This document shows positions 37,554 through 45,506 of a DNA stretch of 64,000 nt, one piece after another. Position 1 is the first letter of the stretch, and each line of letters starts with the position of its first letter. The notes under the pieces are model-generated. The model worked only from the letters and a program-made list of their open reading frames with translations, was not told where the DNA came from and ran no database searches. The DNA lies in contig JACRPE010000002.1 in assembly GCA_016214055.1 (NCBI GenBank), positions 23,716-87,715 on the forward strand. Reading direction: 5' to 3'. The DNA comes from Candidatus Roizmanbacteria bacterium. GTDB taxonomy: Bacteria; Patescibacteriota; Microgenomatia; UBA1406; GWC2-37-13. Made by a program: the position numbers and the translations under genes.

Positions 37554-38918
37554 ATGGATCCCGACAGTCGCAATGTCCGGTACTACTACTGGTTATTTCT
37601 TGAGTTTGCCAAGAAGCACATCAAGCTTATCTTTTTGAGCGCGCTCATTTCGACCATCTTTATCATAAGCACCATAACCATCTCTCCATACCTCATCAAT
37701 CTTCTTACACCTCAAAATACGATTATCGGCATGGTAGGTTCCTTCACGATTGACACATTACCCGATGATATCCTTTCCAGAATATCCAATGGTCTTTTAT
37801 ATATGAATGAAAAGGGGAAGCCGGTACCCGTTCTTGCTGAATCGTGGGAGTTGGTTGAGAATGGCCTGGTGTACCGATTTCAGCTTAAGAAAAATATTCT
37901 TCTTGATGATGGAAGTTTTTTTACCGCGCGGGATATTAATTATCACTTTAAGGATGTCACAATGCGCTTGAAAGGTGATTATCTCGTTGAGTTCGTCCTC
38001 AAAAAGCCTCTCGCCATATTTCCCATTTATCTTACGAAGCCCATCGTTAAATATCCCAAACTGGGAATTGGGGGGCTCTACAAGATTGACCGCTACAAAT
38101 ATAAATATGATTCTTTACTTGAGTTAAGCCTCACTCCGAACAAAAAGGATTTGAACCGCATTACGTATAAATTTTACCCCTCTGAAACGCAGATGATTAA
38201 CGCATACAAATTGGGACAAATTACACAGATGGACCTTTCAAAAAAGAGTATCGCAGACGTCTTTTTGCAGTGGAAAAATACCAAAGTTGAAAAAGTGGTA
38301 GATTACACCAATCTACTTACTTTATTTTTCAATTACAATAATCAGTTTTTGAAAGAAAAGGAAGTCCGTAGCGCCATAAAGATGGGAATTGATCGAGAAC
38401 AATTTGCCGATTTGGGAGCAGGCGCCAAGACGTCAATTCCTCCGAATTCCTGGGCGTACCAGAAAAATATCAAGTCCCCTGTGTATGACGCGGAATTGGG
38501 ACAGAAAATTATTAAAAAGTTCAGGGAGTCTTCAGATTCTGCGAAGCTCAATTTTAATACCTACTATGATTATTTGGACGTTGCAAGTGATATCAATAAA
38601 AATTTAAACGAGATTGGCATTCCCACCAACCTTAATGTAATGTCGTATTCAAATACCAATGATTTTGACATCATGCTTGCATACCTAAAAATTTCACCCG
38701 ACCCGGATCAGTATTATTACTGGCACTCAACTCAAAATCTTTCTCTTGCGACGGGTTACAAAAATCTAAAAATTGATAAATTGTTAGAGGATGGTCGAAG
38801 TACTTTTGACCAGGAAGAGAGGATAAAATTCTATTATGATTTACAAAAAAACTTAGACGATGACAATGCGGCAGTATTCATCTACTTCCCATATAATTAC
38901 ACAATTAAAAGAATCTGA
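37554..38918 (+). CDS. Family 5 (oligopeptide-type) extracellular binding protein
   Basis: A 454-residue protein. An N-terminal transmembrane helix (residues about 24-50) replaces the usual lipoprotein signal; there is no lipobox Cys. The binding-protein fold follows, with SRISNGLLYMNEKGKPVPVLAESWE and FQLKKNILLDDGSFFTARDINY, typical of OppA/DppA-type ligands. It is shorter than most members (about 500-550). No ABC permease or ATPase is in the window. It begins 3 bp after secG. Confidence 0.85.
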   Translation: MDPDSRNVRYYYWLFLEFAKKHIKLIFLSALISTIFIISTITISPYLINLLTPQNTIIGMVGSFTIDTLPDDILSRISNGLLYMNEKGKPVPVLAESWELVENGLVYRFQLKKNILLDDGSFFTARDINYHFKDVTMRLKGDYLVEFVLKKPLAIFPIYLTKPIVKYPKLGIGGLYKIDRYKYKYDSLLELSLTPNKKDLNRITYKFYPSETQMINAYKLGQITQMDLSKKSIADVFLQWKNTKVEKVVDYTNLLTLFFNYNNQFLKEKEVRSAIKMGIDREQFADLGAGAKTSIPPNSWAYQKNIKSPVYDAELGQKIIKKFRESSDSAKLNFNTYYDYLDVASDINKNLNEIGIPTNLNVMSYSNTNDFDIMLAYLKISPDPDQYYYWHSTQNLSLATGYKNLKIDKLLEDGRSTFDQEERIKFYYDLQKNLDDDNAAVFIYFPYNYTIKRI

Positions 38919-38935
38919 GTGCTATAATTTAATCG

Positions 38936-38979
38936 ACGCTAACGGCTAGTAGCTGACAGCTAATGGCTCATTGCTAACC
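38936..38979. repeat. TTAGC-type repeat before tRNA-Leu
   Basis: GCTAACGGCTAGTAGCTG through GGCTCATTGCTAAC, a short copy of the repeat also found at 22491-22560 and 39798-39888. It ends 1-2 bp before tRNA-Leu(TAA). Confidence 0.65.
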
Positions 38980-38980
38980 T

Positions 38981-39061
38981 GCCCGGGTGGTGAAATGGTA
39001 TACACGCAAGACTTAAAATCTTGTGACGCAAGTCGTGAGGGTCCGACTCCCTCCCCGGGCA
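38981..39061 (+). tRNA. tRNA-Leu (TAA)
   Basis: Acceptor GCCCGGG/CCCGGGC. The anticodon loop CTTAAAA gives TAA, and a class II long variable arm is present. The 3' CCA is not encoded (ACAC follows). The opposite-strand NUDIX frame runs 49 bp into this tRNA. Confidence 0.95.
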
Positions 39062-39477
39062 CACCTTTCTGCTTCAATAGCGACATCATATGCGAGAGGT
39101 AACGTCTTAAGTTTCTTTATCTCTTCTAAACTGAACCACCCATGATCCATTGATTCATGATTAAGGACGATTGGAGCATCTATGTCTTTCATCTCGCACA
39201 GGTAACAAATAAGCAGTCCATGCCAGTTATTTCTTATTGGTGAGAATATGCGGGGGATCAAGGTGAGTATATTTATCTCAACATTCAACTCTTCATTTAT
39301 TTCTCGTGTTAAAGCAACCTTTGGGTCTTCTCCCCATTGTATTCCTCCCCCGGGGAAGTTCCAACAGTGACCGTAGTCAACATCGTCACGATCTATCTCT
39401 TTCCGTTGAGTCATGAGATATTTATTCGTTTTCTTGTTGTATATGATTGCTATGGCAACGGGAACAATCTTTTTCAT
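39013..39477 (-). CDS. NUDIX hydrolase wedged between two tRNAs
   Basis: A 154-residue protein. The Nudix box is visible: GGGIQWGEDPKVALTREI followed by NEELNV (GX5EX7REUXEEXGU pattern). It should hydrolyse a nucleoside diphosphate derivative. The ATG at 39475-39477 shares its A with the encoded CCA end of tRNA-Arg, so 3' processing would yield a leaderless mRNA. The last 15 or so residues (RGGSRTLTTCVTRF) are antisense to tRNA-Leu, so the natural C-terminus is replaced or extended. Confidence 0.8.
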   Translation of the reverse strand: MKKIVPVAIAIIYNKKTNKYLMTQRKEIDRDDVDYGHCWNFPGGGIQWGEDPKVALTREINEELNVEINILTLIPRIFSPIRNNWHGLLICYLCEMKDIDAPIVLNHESMDHGWFSLEEIKKLKTLPLAYDVAIEAERCARGGSRTLTTCVTRF

Positions 39478-39479
39478 GG

Positions 39480-39553
39480 TGACCAGGGTGAGACTTGAAC
39501 TCACAACCTACTCCTTAGAAGGGAGTTGCTCTATCCAATTGAGCTACCAGGTC
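39480..39553 (-). tRNA. tRNA-Arg (TCT)
   Basis: Acceptor GACCTGG/CCTGGTC with one mismatch. Anticodon stem ACTCC/GGAGT with loop CTTCTAA gives TCT. After the discriminator A, the sequence CCA follows; it appears to be encoded, and its final A is the first base of the NUDIX ATG. Confidence 0.93.
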
Positions 39554-39564
39554 AATCCACAAAG

Positions 39565-39612
39565 AGCCCGCTGTCAGATTTGAACCTGATCCCGCTCTGC
39601 GGGACTGTTTAT
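39565..39612 (-). pseudogene. 3' fragment of a tRNA-Thr copy
   Basis: The minus strand reads ATAAACAG, then a TCCCGC-AGA-GCGGGA hairpin, then the T-arm AGGTTCAAATCTGAC and acceptor end AGCGGGC. It matches the 3' half of the intact tRNA-Thr except for the hairpin and one acceptor change. It is the downstream partner of the 5' fragment at 39727-39796. Confidence 0.65.
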
Positions 39613-39615
39613 CCA

Positions 39616-39630
39616 TGTAAATTAAGTTGA
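39616..39630. repeat. 15-bp inverted repeat flanking tRNA-Thr, arm 1
   Basis: TGTAAATTAAGTTGA, exactly complementary to the arm at 39705-39719. The intact tRNA-Thr lies between them, so its precursor's 5' and 3' flanks can pair for 15 bp. Confidence 0.85.
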
Positions 39631-39701
39631 GCCTGCTGTCAGATTTGAACTGACGACCTGCTGTTTACAAAACAGCTGCTCTACCACTGAGCTAAGCAGG
39701 C
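39630..39701 (-). tRNA. tRNA-Thr (TGT)
   Basis: Acceptor GCCTGCT/AGCAGGC, anticodon stem GCTGT/ACAGC with loop TTTGTAA giving TGT, and T-arm GTCAG-TTCAAAT-CTGAC. No CCA is encoded. It is enclosed by 15-bp inverted repeats and, outside these, by 5' and 3' fragments of another tRNA-Thr copy. Confidence 0.95.
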
Positions 39702-39704
39702 CAT

Positions 39705-39719
39705 TCAACTTAATTTACA
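39705..39719. repeat. 15-bp inverted repeat flanking tRNA-Thr, arm 2
   Basis: TCAACTTAATTTACA, the perfect reverse complement of 39616-39630. It starts 4 bp from the tRNA-Thr 5' end. Confidence 0.85.
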
Positions 39720-39726
39720 GGACGGG

Positions 39727-39796
39727 CAAAACAGCTGCTCTTTTACACCGTAAATTTAATCTGAGAAATTTACGGTGACCACTGAGCTATCCAGGC
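39727..39796 (-). pseudogene. 5' fragment of a tRNA-Thr copy with palindrome in the D-loop
   Basis: The minus strand starts GCCTGGATAGCTCAGTGGT and, after an insertion at 39742-39777, resumes AGAGCAGCTGTTTTG. Without the insertion this equals the first half of tRNA-Thr apart from GA for CT in the acceptor. The insertion is dominated by a perfect 12-bp palindrome, CACCGTAAATTT/AAATTTACGGTG. The fragment breaks off in the anticodon loop. Confidence 0.7.
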
Positions 39797-39797
39797 A

Positions 39798-39888
39798 AGT
39801 TAGCTTCTAGCCATTAGCTACTGGCTATTAGACAAAAAATGTGACAAATAAACCTAACTGCTAAAGGCTAACAGCTGATAGCTAACTT
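39798..39888. repeat. TTAGC-type imperfect palindrome, long copy
   Basis: Left half GTTAGCTTCTAGCCATTAGC, right half GGCTAACAGCTGATAGCTAAC, separated by an A-rich middle. It lies between the tRNA-Thr 5' fragment and the 77-nt tRNA-linked element. Confidence 0.7.
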
Positions 39889-39965
39889 GGTGTTTACACT
39901 TAAAATGTTTGCTAATTTGCACAAAGCAAATTAAAAAGCTATGCTTTTTGCAAATATTTTAAGTG
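39889..39965. repeat. tRNA-linked palindromic element, copy 1
   Basis: A 77-nt element beginning GGTGTTTACACTTAAAATG and ending AAATATTTTAAGTGC, with inner stems AATTTGC/GCAAATT and AAAGC/GCTTT. It touches the 3' end of tRNA-Leu(GAG). The second copy is at 60992-61069, touching the 3' end of tRNA-Arg(TCG). Confidence 0.85.
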
Positions 39966-40044
39966 CCCGGGAGAGGACTTGAACCTCCACGGGTTGCCCC
40001 ACAGCCTCCTCAAGACTGCGCGTATACCATTTCGCCACCCGGGC
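39964..40044 (-). tRNA. tRNA-Leu (GAG)
   Basis: Class II tRNA with acceptor GCCCGGG/CCCGGGC. The anticodon stem CAGTC/GGCTG encloses TTGAGGA, giving GAG. A long variable arm is present. CCA is not encoded; the palindromic element begins at the discriminator. Confidence 0.95.
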
Positions 40045-40047
40045 ATT

Positions 40048-40165
40048 AGAACCTATTAACGATCCTCCAATTCGGAGGAGAGTTTATAGGTTCTTATGTC
40101 CGCCGATAAACGCTCTTTGAGCCGCAGTTCAAATGAACTAAGGCGAAAAGGAAGTTATGGCGGAC
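40048..40165. repeat. Two stem structures downstream of ruvB and upstream of tRNA-Leu
   Basis: AGAACCTAT/ATAGGTTCT encloses CCTCC/GGAGG (40048-40094). A 68-nt unit (40098-40165) is closed by a 7-bp GTCCGCC/GGCGGAC stem and holds AGTTCA-AA-TGAACT. The second unit has tRNA-like size and a 7-bp end stem but no recognisable anticodon arm. No gene is present. Confidence 0.55.
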
Positions 40166-40186
40166 TACACAATATAAAGAATTATA

Positions 40187-41179
40187 TCAAACCAGACTCT
40201 GCTGTTCTACTCCTCTTGCTGAAGTTTTGATTTTAAGGTGTTTCAATGCCCTAGGAGTCAGCACCCGCCCGCGTGAAGTTTTCTTTATTAAATTAAGCTG
40301 TAAAAGATAGGGTTCGATAAATTCCTCAACCGTTTGGCGGTCTTCTGAGAGTGAAAGAGAGATTGTTTCAATTCCCGTCGGGCTGTTTTGATATTTTTCC
40401 CCCACCAAATTTAAATACTTAAGATCACCATCAGTTAGCCCAAGCTCATCAATGCCAAGCAAGTTGAATAATTCATCTAGTAATTGATTGGTAATTTGCT
40501 TGTGTTTATTAACTTCGATGACGTCACGTGCTCGTTTAAGAATTCTGTTCGCAATACGGGGAGTTCTCCGTGATCTGATGGCAATGTGTTTTGCTGATTC
40601 CTCGGCTAGAGGAACTTTTAATATTTGGGCAGCACGTTTAATGATGGTAATCATCTCATCTTCATTATAAAAATCTAACCGAAGTATGAGTCCAAATCGG
40701 TCACGGAGAGGCCCTGACAATAAAGCAAGCTTAGTTGTTGCACCAACAATAGTTATCTTTGGGATGGGGAGGCGCACGGTGCGTGCCGCTGGGCCTTTTC
40801 CTATGATGATATCCAAAGCGTAATCCTCAATGACGGGGTAAAGCATTTCCTCCACTGCTTTAGGTAAACGGTGAATTTCGTCAATGAAAAGAATATCATT
40901 CTGCTTTAAATTAGTGAGAATTGCGGCAAGGTCACCCACTTTTGTTATCGCAGCTCCTGATGTGATTTTTATATCGCCACCCAATTCATTTGCGATGATG
41001 AAGGCGAGTGTTGTCTTCCCAATTCCCGGAGGTCCATAGAGGAGTACATGTTCAGTGGCAATTCCTCTTTTCTTTACCGCGTCCAGAAATAATTGCAGAG
41101 TTTGTACTATTTTTTTCTGACCGATATACTCAGCTAATTTCGTGGGGCGTAAATTGTATTCCTGCTTATTATCTTTCAT
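40187..41179 (-). CDS. ruvB: Holliday junction helicase RuvB
   Basis: A 330-residue AAA+ branch-migration motor. It begins LRPTKLAEYIGQKKI and has Walker A YGPPGIGKTT, Walker B LFIDEIHRL, sensor 1 IVGATTKLALLSGPLRDRFG and the C-terminal winged helix (LLQLNLIKKTSRGRVLTP). Its start overlaps the ruvA stop by 4 bp, a coupled ruvAB pair; ruvC is at 18.9 kb. Confidence 0.96.
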   Translation of the reverse strand: MKDNKQEYNLRPTKLAEYIGQKKIVQTLQLFLDAVKKRGIATEHVLLYGPPGIGKTTLAFIIANELGGDIKITSGAAITKVGDLAAILTNLKQNDILFIDEIHRLPKAVEEMLYPVIEDYALDIIIGKGPAARTVRLPIPKITIVGATTKLALLSGPLRDRFGLILRLDFYNEDEMITIIKRAAQILKVPLAEESAKHIAIRSRRTPRIANRILKRARDVIEVNKHKQITNQLLDELFNLLGIDELGLTDGDLKYLNLVGEKYQNSPTGIETISLSLSEDRQTVEEFIEPYLLQLNLIKKTSRGRVLTPRALKHLKIKTSARGVEQQSLV

Positions 41180-41751
41180 TTTTTCTGCACTGACAGTTTT
41201 AAAGCGTGTTTGATTTTCTCCTCAACAGATAAACTCTTCGGCAATTTTGAAAATAAATTTTTTGCATCCTGCGTCTTATACCCCAATGCAACGAGCGCTT
41301 CAATGACGGTTTTATCATCATCTGACAAATGCATTTGAGTGAAAGAGAATTCTGACTTAACTTTCTGTGATAGTTCGAGAATAATTTTCATTGAAGTTTT
41401 CTTCCCCAATCCGGGCACTTGAGTAAAATACTCCACATCATTTTCTTTTACTGCCTGTAAGAGTTCGTTCACTCTCGTGTGAGAAACTACATTAAACGCT
41501 GTTTTTGGGCCCACACCGAATACAGAAAGAAGTAATTTAAAAAAATGATGTTGATCAACGGACTCAAAACCAAAAAGTACGAAAGCGTCATCTCTGACCT
41601 GCAGATAAGTGCGGATATCCAATAACCCTCCTATTTTTTTTGAAAGAAGGTCAGGGGTCAAAAAAACCTCATATGACACTCCGCTGGGTGTTTCTATCAA
41701 TCCGATATTTCCTTCAACCGAACTCAGCACTCCCTTAATTTTTCCTATCAT
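41176..41751 (-). CDS. ruvA: Holliday junction DNA-binding protein RuvA
   Basis: A 191-residue protein with an N-terminal OB fold (MIGKIKGVLSSVEGNIGLIE), central HhH motifs (FGVGPKTAFNVV, VPGLGKKTSMKIILEL) and a C-terminal RuvB-contacting domain (DKTVIEALVALGYKTQDA). I use the ATG at 41751 because the family starts there and a TATATT sits 8 nt upstream. It targets RuvB to Holliday junctions. Confidence 0.94.
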   Translation of the reverse strand: MIGKIKGVLSSVEGNIGLIETPSGVSYEVFLTPDLLSKKIGGLLDIRTYLQVRDDAFVLFGFESVDQHHFFKLLLSVFGVGPKTAFNVVSHTRVNELLQAVKENDVEYFTQVPGLGKKTSMKIILELSQKVKSEFSFTQMHLSDDDKTVIEALVALGYKTQDAKNLFSKLPKSLSVEEKIKHALKLSVQKK

Positions 41752-41777
41752 ACTCTCCCAATATACCACTTTTGTAC

Positions 41778-43049
41778 TTATTTTCCCAGCTCATCGCGCT
41801 CAATCTGCCAAAGGCGATTGTACTTTGCTACTCGTTCACCACGGGTTGGGGCACCAAATTTCACAAATTCAGATTGAATGGCAACAGCCAAATCTGCCGC
41901 AAAATCATCATTTGTCTCTGATGACCGCGATGCAACAACATAGGTGAGGTTTCCGCGCCGTGCAATATTGACTAATTCAAGTACATCAGTCAGGGTGCCG
42001 ATTTGGTTTGGTTTAATGAGAAAACTTGTACAGGCACCCTCTTTTATTGCATAAGCAAGTTTGTCCTTACTCATCCTGATTGGCTCATCTGCGAGTATAT
42101 AAATATTTGATGATACTTTACTGCTTATTTTTTTCCACCCATCCCAATCATCCTCGGCAAAAGGATCCTCAAGCACAAGAACTGAATAATTCTTGGTGAC
42201 CGACTCAAGAAAATCAAGGTATTCTGCCTGGCGGAGAGAATGAGTCTTATCCTTTATGGTATATTGTCCATTGCGGTAAAAATGGGTCGCCGCCAAATCA
42301 ATTCCTAAGAAAATATCCAATCCGCTCCTCATTTTCTTTTGAGTAATGGTCTCAGTTAATATCTCAAGAGCATCCAGATTTGTTGTAAGATTGGGACTAA
42401 ACCCTCCCTCATCACCTACGGATGTTGTGGCGTTACGATATTCAAGTACCCGCTTCAGTTCTGAAAATATTTCCACAGCTTTTTGATATGCGGTTCCAAA
42501 AGTAAAAGAAGACGATGGGATTATTTGGAACTCCTGAAAGTCTAATGTGTTATTTGCGTGGGCACCACCATTGATCGAGTTGAACATGGGGGTAGGAATT
42601 TTTTCAACAGGTATCTCCTCTTTATATACCGATTTATATAATTGATTAATATATTTATAGAGAGAGATATTTGCGCTCAATGCTCCAGCCTTTGCCAGAA
42701 GTTGAGATATAGTTAAAATAGTATTTACCCCAAGTCTTGATTTATTTCCAGTTCCGTCCGCCTGTGACAGCCACTTATCTATCTCCAGTTGCTTGTTTAC
42801 CGAAGCACCTTTTATTTTAGGTGCGATAAGTTCATTTACGTAGGAGACAGCATGCGTCACCCCCATACCAAAAAAACGGTTGGGATCCTGATCCCTCAGA
42901 TCAACTGCCTCTTTGGTTGAAACAGTCGTCGCACCAGGCACCGAGGTCACCACGTACAATCCACTATCCATAGTAAGACGCGCCTCAATAGTGGGATAGC
43001 CTTTTGAGTCGATTATCTCATAGGCATGTATCTCCTTAATGGTTGACAT
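41778..43049 (-). CDS. eno: Divergent enolase
   Basis: A 423-residue enolase converting 2-phosphoglycerate to phosphoenolpyruvate. Most catalytic positions are kept: His in NGGAHANNTLDFQEF, Glu in SVGDEGGF, Asp in GIDLAATHF, Glu in LEDPFAEDDWDGW, Asp in LADEP, Lys in LIKPNQIGT and Lys in VKFGAPTRGERVAK. Two canonical positions differ. The histidine of the usual SHRSGET motif is Ser (ASRSSET), and the PSGAST loop reads PGATTV. It lies 3 bp after ppsA, so the pair works at the PEP node. Confidence 0.9.
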   Translation of the reverse strand: MSTIKEIHAYEIIDSKGYPTIEARLTMDSGLYVVTSVPGATTVSTKEAVDLRDQDPNRFFGMGVTHAVSYVNELIAPKIKGASVNKQLEIDKWLSQADGTGNKSRLGVNTILTISQLLAKAGALSANISLYKYINQLYKSVYKEEIPVEKIPTPMFNSINGGAHANNTLDFQEFQIIPSSSFTFGTAYQKAVEIFSELKRVLEYRNATTSVGDEGGFSPNLTTNLDALEILTETITQKKMRSGLDIFLGIDLAATHFYRNGQYTIKDKTHSLRQAEYLDFLESVTKNYSVLVLEDPFAEDDWDGWKKISSKVSSNIYILADEPIRMSKDKLAYAIKEGACTSFLIKPNQIGTLTDVLELVNIARRGNLTYVVASRSSETNDDFAADLAVAIQSEFVKFGAPTRGERVAKYNRLWQIERDELGK

Positions 43050-43052
43050 AGG

Positions 43053-45389
43053 TTACTTTCTTATAGATTCAAAATGTCTTTTTTCTATTTGGTAAATCAG
43101 TTCGCGGGTGCGATACACCGCGTCAGGGTTGACTGAAACACTAGTAATTCCCGCCTTAACTAACCGCTCTACTATATCGGGGTAGTCTGAAGCCGCCTGA
43201 CCGCAGATTGAGGATGTAATCCCGTGTTTTGCGGCAGTTGATACGATATATTCCAGTACCTGTATGATTGCAGGATTGCGTTCGTCATACACATTTGCCA
43301 CTTCCTGATTATCCCGATCAACTCCCAAAAGCATCATGGTCAGGTCATTGGTACCGATTGAAACTCCAGAGATTCCCACTTCGATAAACTCCTCCAAGTT
43401 AAGGGCACAGTAGGGGACTTCCACCATGATAAGAAGACGGAAACCGGAGTATGACAGAAGTCCTGATTTTTTAACGAGTTCCTTGATCTGTATTATCTCC
43501 CATGGCACCCTTACAAAAGGAATCATGAGGTGTAGATTTGTATACCCCATATCCCAAATTTTTTTTATTGCCTGAAGTTCGAGATTGAATTCGCGGGGGT
43601 CGGAAATATAGCGACTGGCTCCTCTAAAACCAATCATGGGGTTTTCTTCATAAGGTTCGTAGTCCTTCCCACCTTTTAAATGACGATATTCATTCGTCTT
43701 AAAATCAGTAGCTCGGTATATGACGGGGCGGGGACTAAATGGTTTCACAAACTTTAAAAGATCTGATACCAGTTTCTGGACGTAGACGTCTTCTTTTTTT
43801 AACCGTATGAACTCCTTGGGATGAGTACCAATCCCTGCCACCATGAACTCTGCCCTGAGAAGTCCTATCCCGTCGCAATCAAGTTTCGACGTCTTGAGCG
43901 CCATTTCCGGTTCAGCTAGATTAACATATACTTTTGTCAGCGTTTTATATCTATGCGCTGGTTCTTCCTCCTTTTGCATATCAGAGATTTTTTTTACGTC
44001 AGACAAAATGCTACCCTTATATATTTCTCCGGCTTTTCCATCTATTGAAATAACCATTTCATTCTTCAATTTCTGTGTTGCTCCTTCAACTCCCACAATG
44101 GCAGGAATCCCCAGTTCGCGTGATACGATGGCCGCGTGTGAGGTGCGTCCTCCTTTTTCAGTGACTATGCCTGCCGCGCGCTTCATCGCCGGAACATAAT
44201 CGGGATTTGTCTGCGGAGCAACTAAAATATCCCCCTTTTTGATTTTATCTATTTCATGAGGGGAGTGGATTATTTTGACAGGACCAATTGCAATTCCGGG
44301 CGACGCAGGTGCACCCGTCAGAAACACTTCCCTCTTGGTACCGGCAACAGAATCTTTTGATGTATTATGAGTTGTAGTAATAGGTCGCGATTGGACGATA
44401 AAAACAGTATCACCTTCAATTGCCCACTCTATATCCTGAGGAAAGTAATAATGATCTTCAATTTGCTTGACAAGAAGTGCGACTTCCACAATTTCTTTTA
44501 CGCATAATTTCTGTACTGCACCTTCGGACTTGAATAATTTCACCTCCTTATTTCCCATGCCCGACCTTACATATTTAAGGTTTTGATATTTGATATCCTT
44601 AATTAAAAGCACAAATGAACGCTTGTCGACTTCGTAATGATCGGGGGTAACTTTACCCTGCACTATATATTCTCCTAAGCCAAAAATTGCTTCAATTACA
44701 ATCTTTGTTTTATCATTGGTAACCGGGTCGATACTGAAGGCGATACCGGATTTTTCCGATTGCACCATTCTTTGGACTACAGCCGCCAGCCCAATTTTGA
44801 AATGATCGAATTTCTGCTCATGACGATAGTAGATAGCCCGCGGGGTAAAAAGGGATGCCCAACAACGCTTAATATAATCCAAAAGATGTATCTCTCCCTT
44901 CACGTTTAAATACGTTTCCTGCTGACCGGCAAATGAGGCGGTGGGAAGATCTTCCGCCGTGGCTGAGGAACGAACTGCAACCACGGGTGGATTGTAGAGG
45001 TGTTTTACCCGTTTCAAAACCTTTTTAAAAATATTTGAGTTTTTTTTGAAATATACTTCCTCTTTTGCCGTAAGATTGTCATAATATACGAGTATTTCAT
45101 TCACCATCGAGTCGGGGATATGTGCATTCATGATAAGATCCTGGATATGCTTTGAAGCCTGATGAAGTTCGGATGAATTTTCAAAATTTATAAGGTTAAG
45201 AAAGCTGTCAATTTTCTTTTCCAGCCGATTTGCCTTGATGAAAAGAAAATAAGCATGGGATGTTACTACAAATCCATAGGGTATAGGGAGCTTTGCACGG
45301 GTCATTTCTCCCAAGTTTGCGCCCTTCCCTCCGACTAATCCAACGTCGGTTTTCCCCACCTCCTCAAACCACACGATATTCTTGCTCAT
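43053..45389 (-). CDS. ppsA: Phosphoenolpyruvate synthase
   Basis: A 778-residue pyruvate, water dikinase. The ATP-grasp domain has SVAVRSSATAEDLPTASFAGQQ-type sequence. The phosphohistidine domain has GGRTSHAAIVSRELGIPAIVG. The C-terminal PEP/pyruvate barrel has GIGLLRAEFM, IGFRGASRY and SICGQAASDYP. Length matches the family. TATATT lies 8 nt before the ATG. Placement with enolase and pgi supports gluconeogenic or bidirectional lower glycolysis. Confidence 0.95.
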   Translation of the reverse strand: MSKNIVWFEEVGKTDVGLVGGKGANLGEMTRAKLPIPYGFVVTSHAYFLFIKANRLEKKIDSFLNLINFENSSELHQASKHIQDLIMNAHIPDSMVNEILVYYDNLTAKEEVYFKKNSNIFKKVLKRVKHLYNPPVVAVRSSATAEDLPTASFAGQQETYLNVKGEIHLLDYIKRCWASLFTPRAIYYRHEQKFDHFKIGLAAVVQRMVQSEKSGIAFSIDPVTNDKTKIVIEAIFGLGEYIVQGKVTPDHYEVDKRSFVLLIKDIKYQNLKYVRSGMGNKEVKLFKSEGAVQKLCVKEIVEVALLVKQIEDHYYFPQDIEWAIEGDTVFIVQSRPITTTHNTSKDSVAGTKREVFLTGAPASPGIAIGPVKIIHSPHEIDKIKKGDILVAPQTNPDYVPAMKRAAGIVTEKGGRTSHAAIVSRELGIPAIVGVEGATQKLKNEMVISIDGKAGEIYKGSILSDVKKISDMQKEEEPAHRYKTLTKVYVNLAEPEMALKTSKLDCDGIGLLRAEFMVAGIGTHPKEFIRLKKEDVYVQKLVSDLLKFVKPFSPRPVIYRATDFKTNEYRHLKGGKDYEPYEENPMIGFRGASRYISDPREFNLELQAIKKIWDMGYTNLHLMIPFVRVPWEIIQIKELVKKSGLLSYSGFRLLIMVEVPYCALNLEEFIEVGISGVSIGTNDLTMMLLGVDRDNQEVANVYDERNPAIIQVLEYIVSTAAKHGITSSICGQAASDYPDIVERLVKAGITSVSVNPDAVYRTRELIYQIEKRHFESIRK

Positions 45390-45437
45390 ATACTATCAAT
45401 ATACAAAGAAAAGAAGGTGAAATGCAAGGTCCTCTTT

Positions 45438-45504
45438 GTCATTGCGAGGAGGGGAACGCCGACGAAGCAATCTCAACACGTAGTGGTGCGATTCATCGCA
45501 CCTA
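45438..45504. repeat. Partial CATTGCGAG repeat joined to a GTAGTGGTGC hairpin
   Basis: 45438-45477 is the left part of the CATTGCGAG repeat (GTCATTGCGAGGAGG, GAAGCAATCTC) without its right half. It runs directly into GTAGTGGTGCGAT-TC-ATCGCACCT at 45480-45504, copy 2 of the hairpin at 25857-25881. Confidence 0.6.
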
Positions 45505-45506
45505 AG

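Noticed and set aside
37281..39000. An oligopeptide ABC transporter operon
   Set aside because: Only the binding-protein-type gene is present; no permease or ATPase gene adjoins it.
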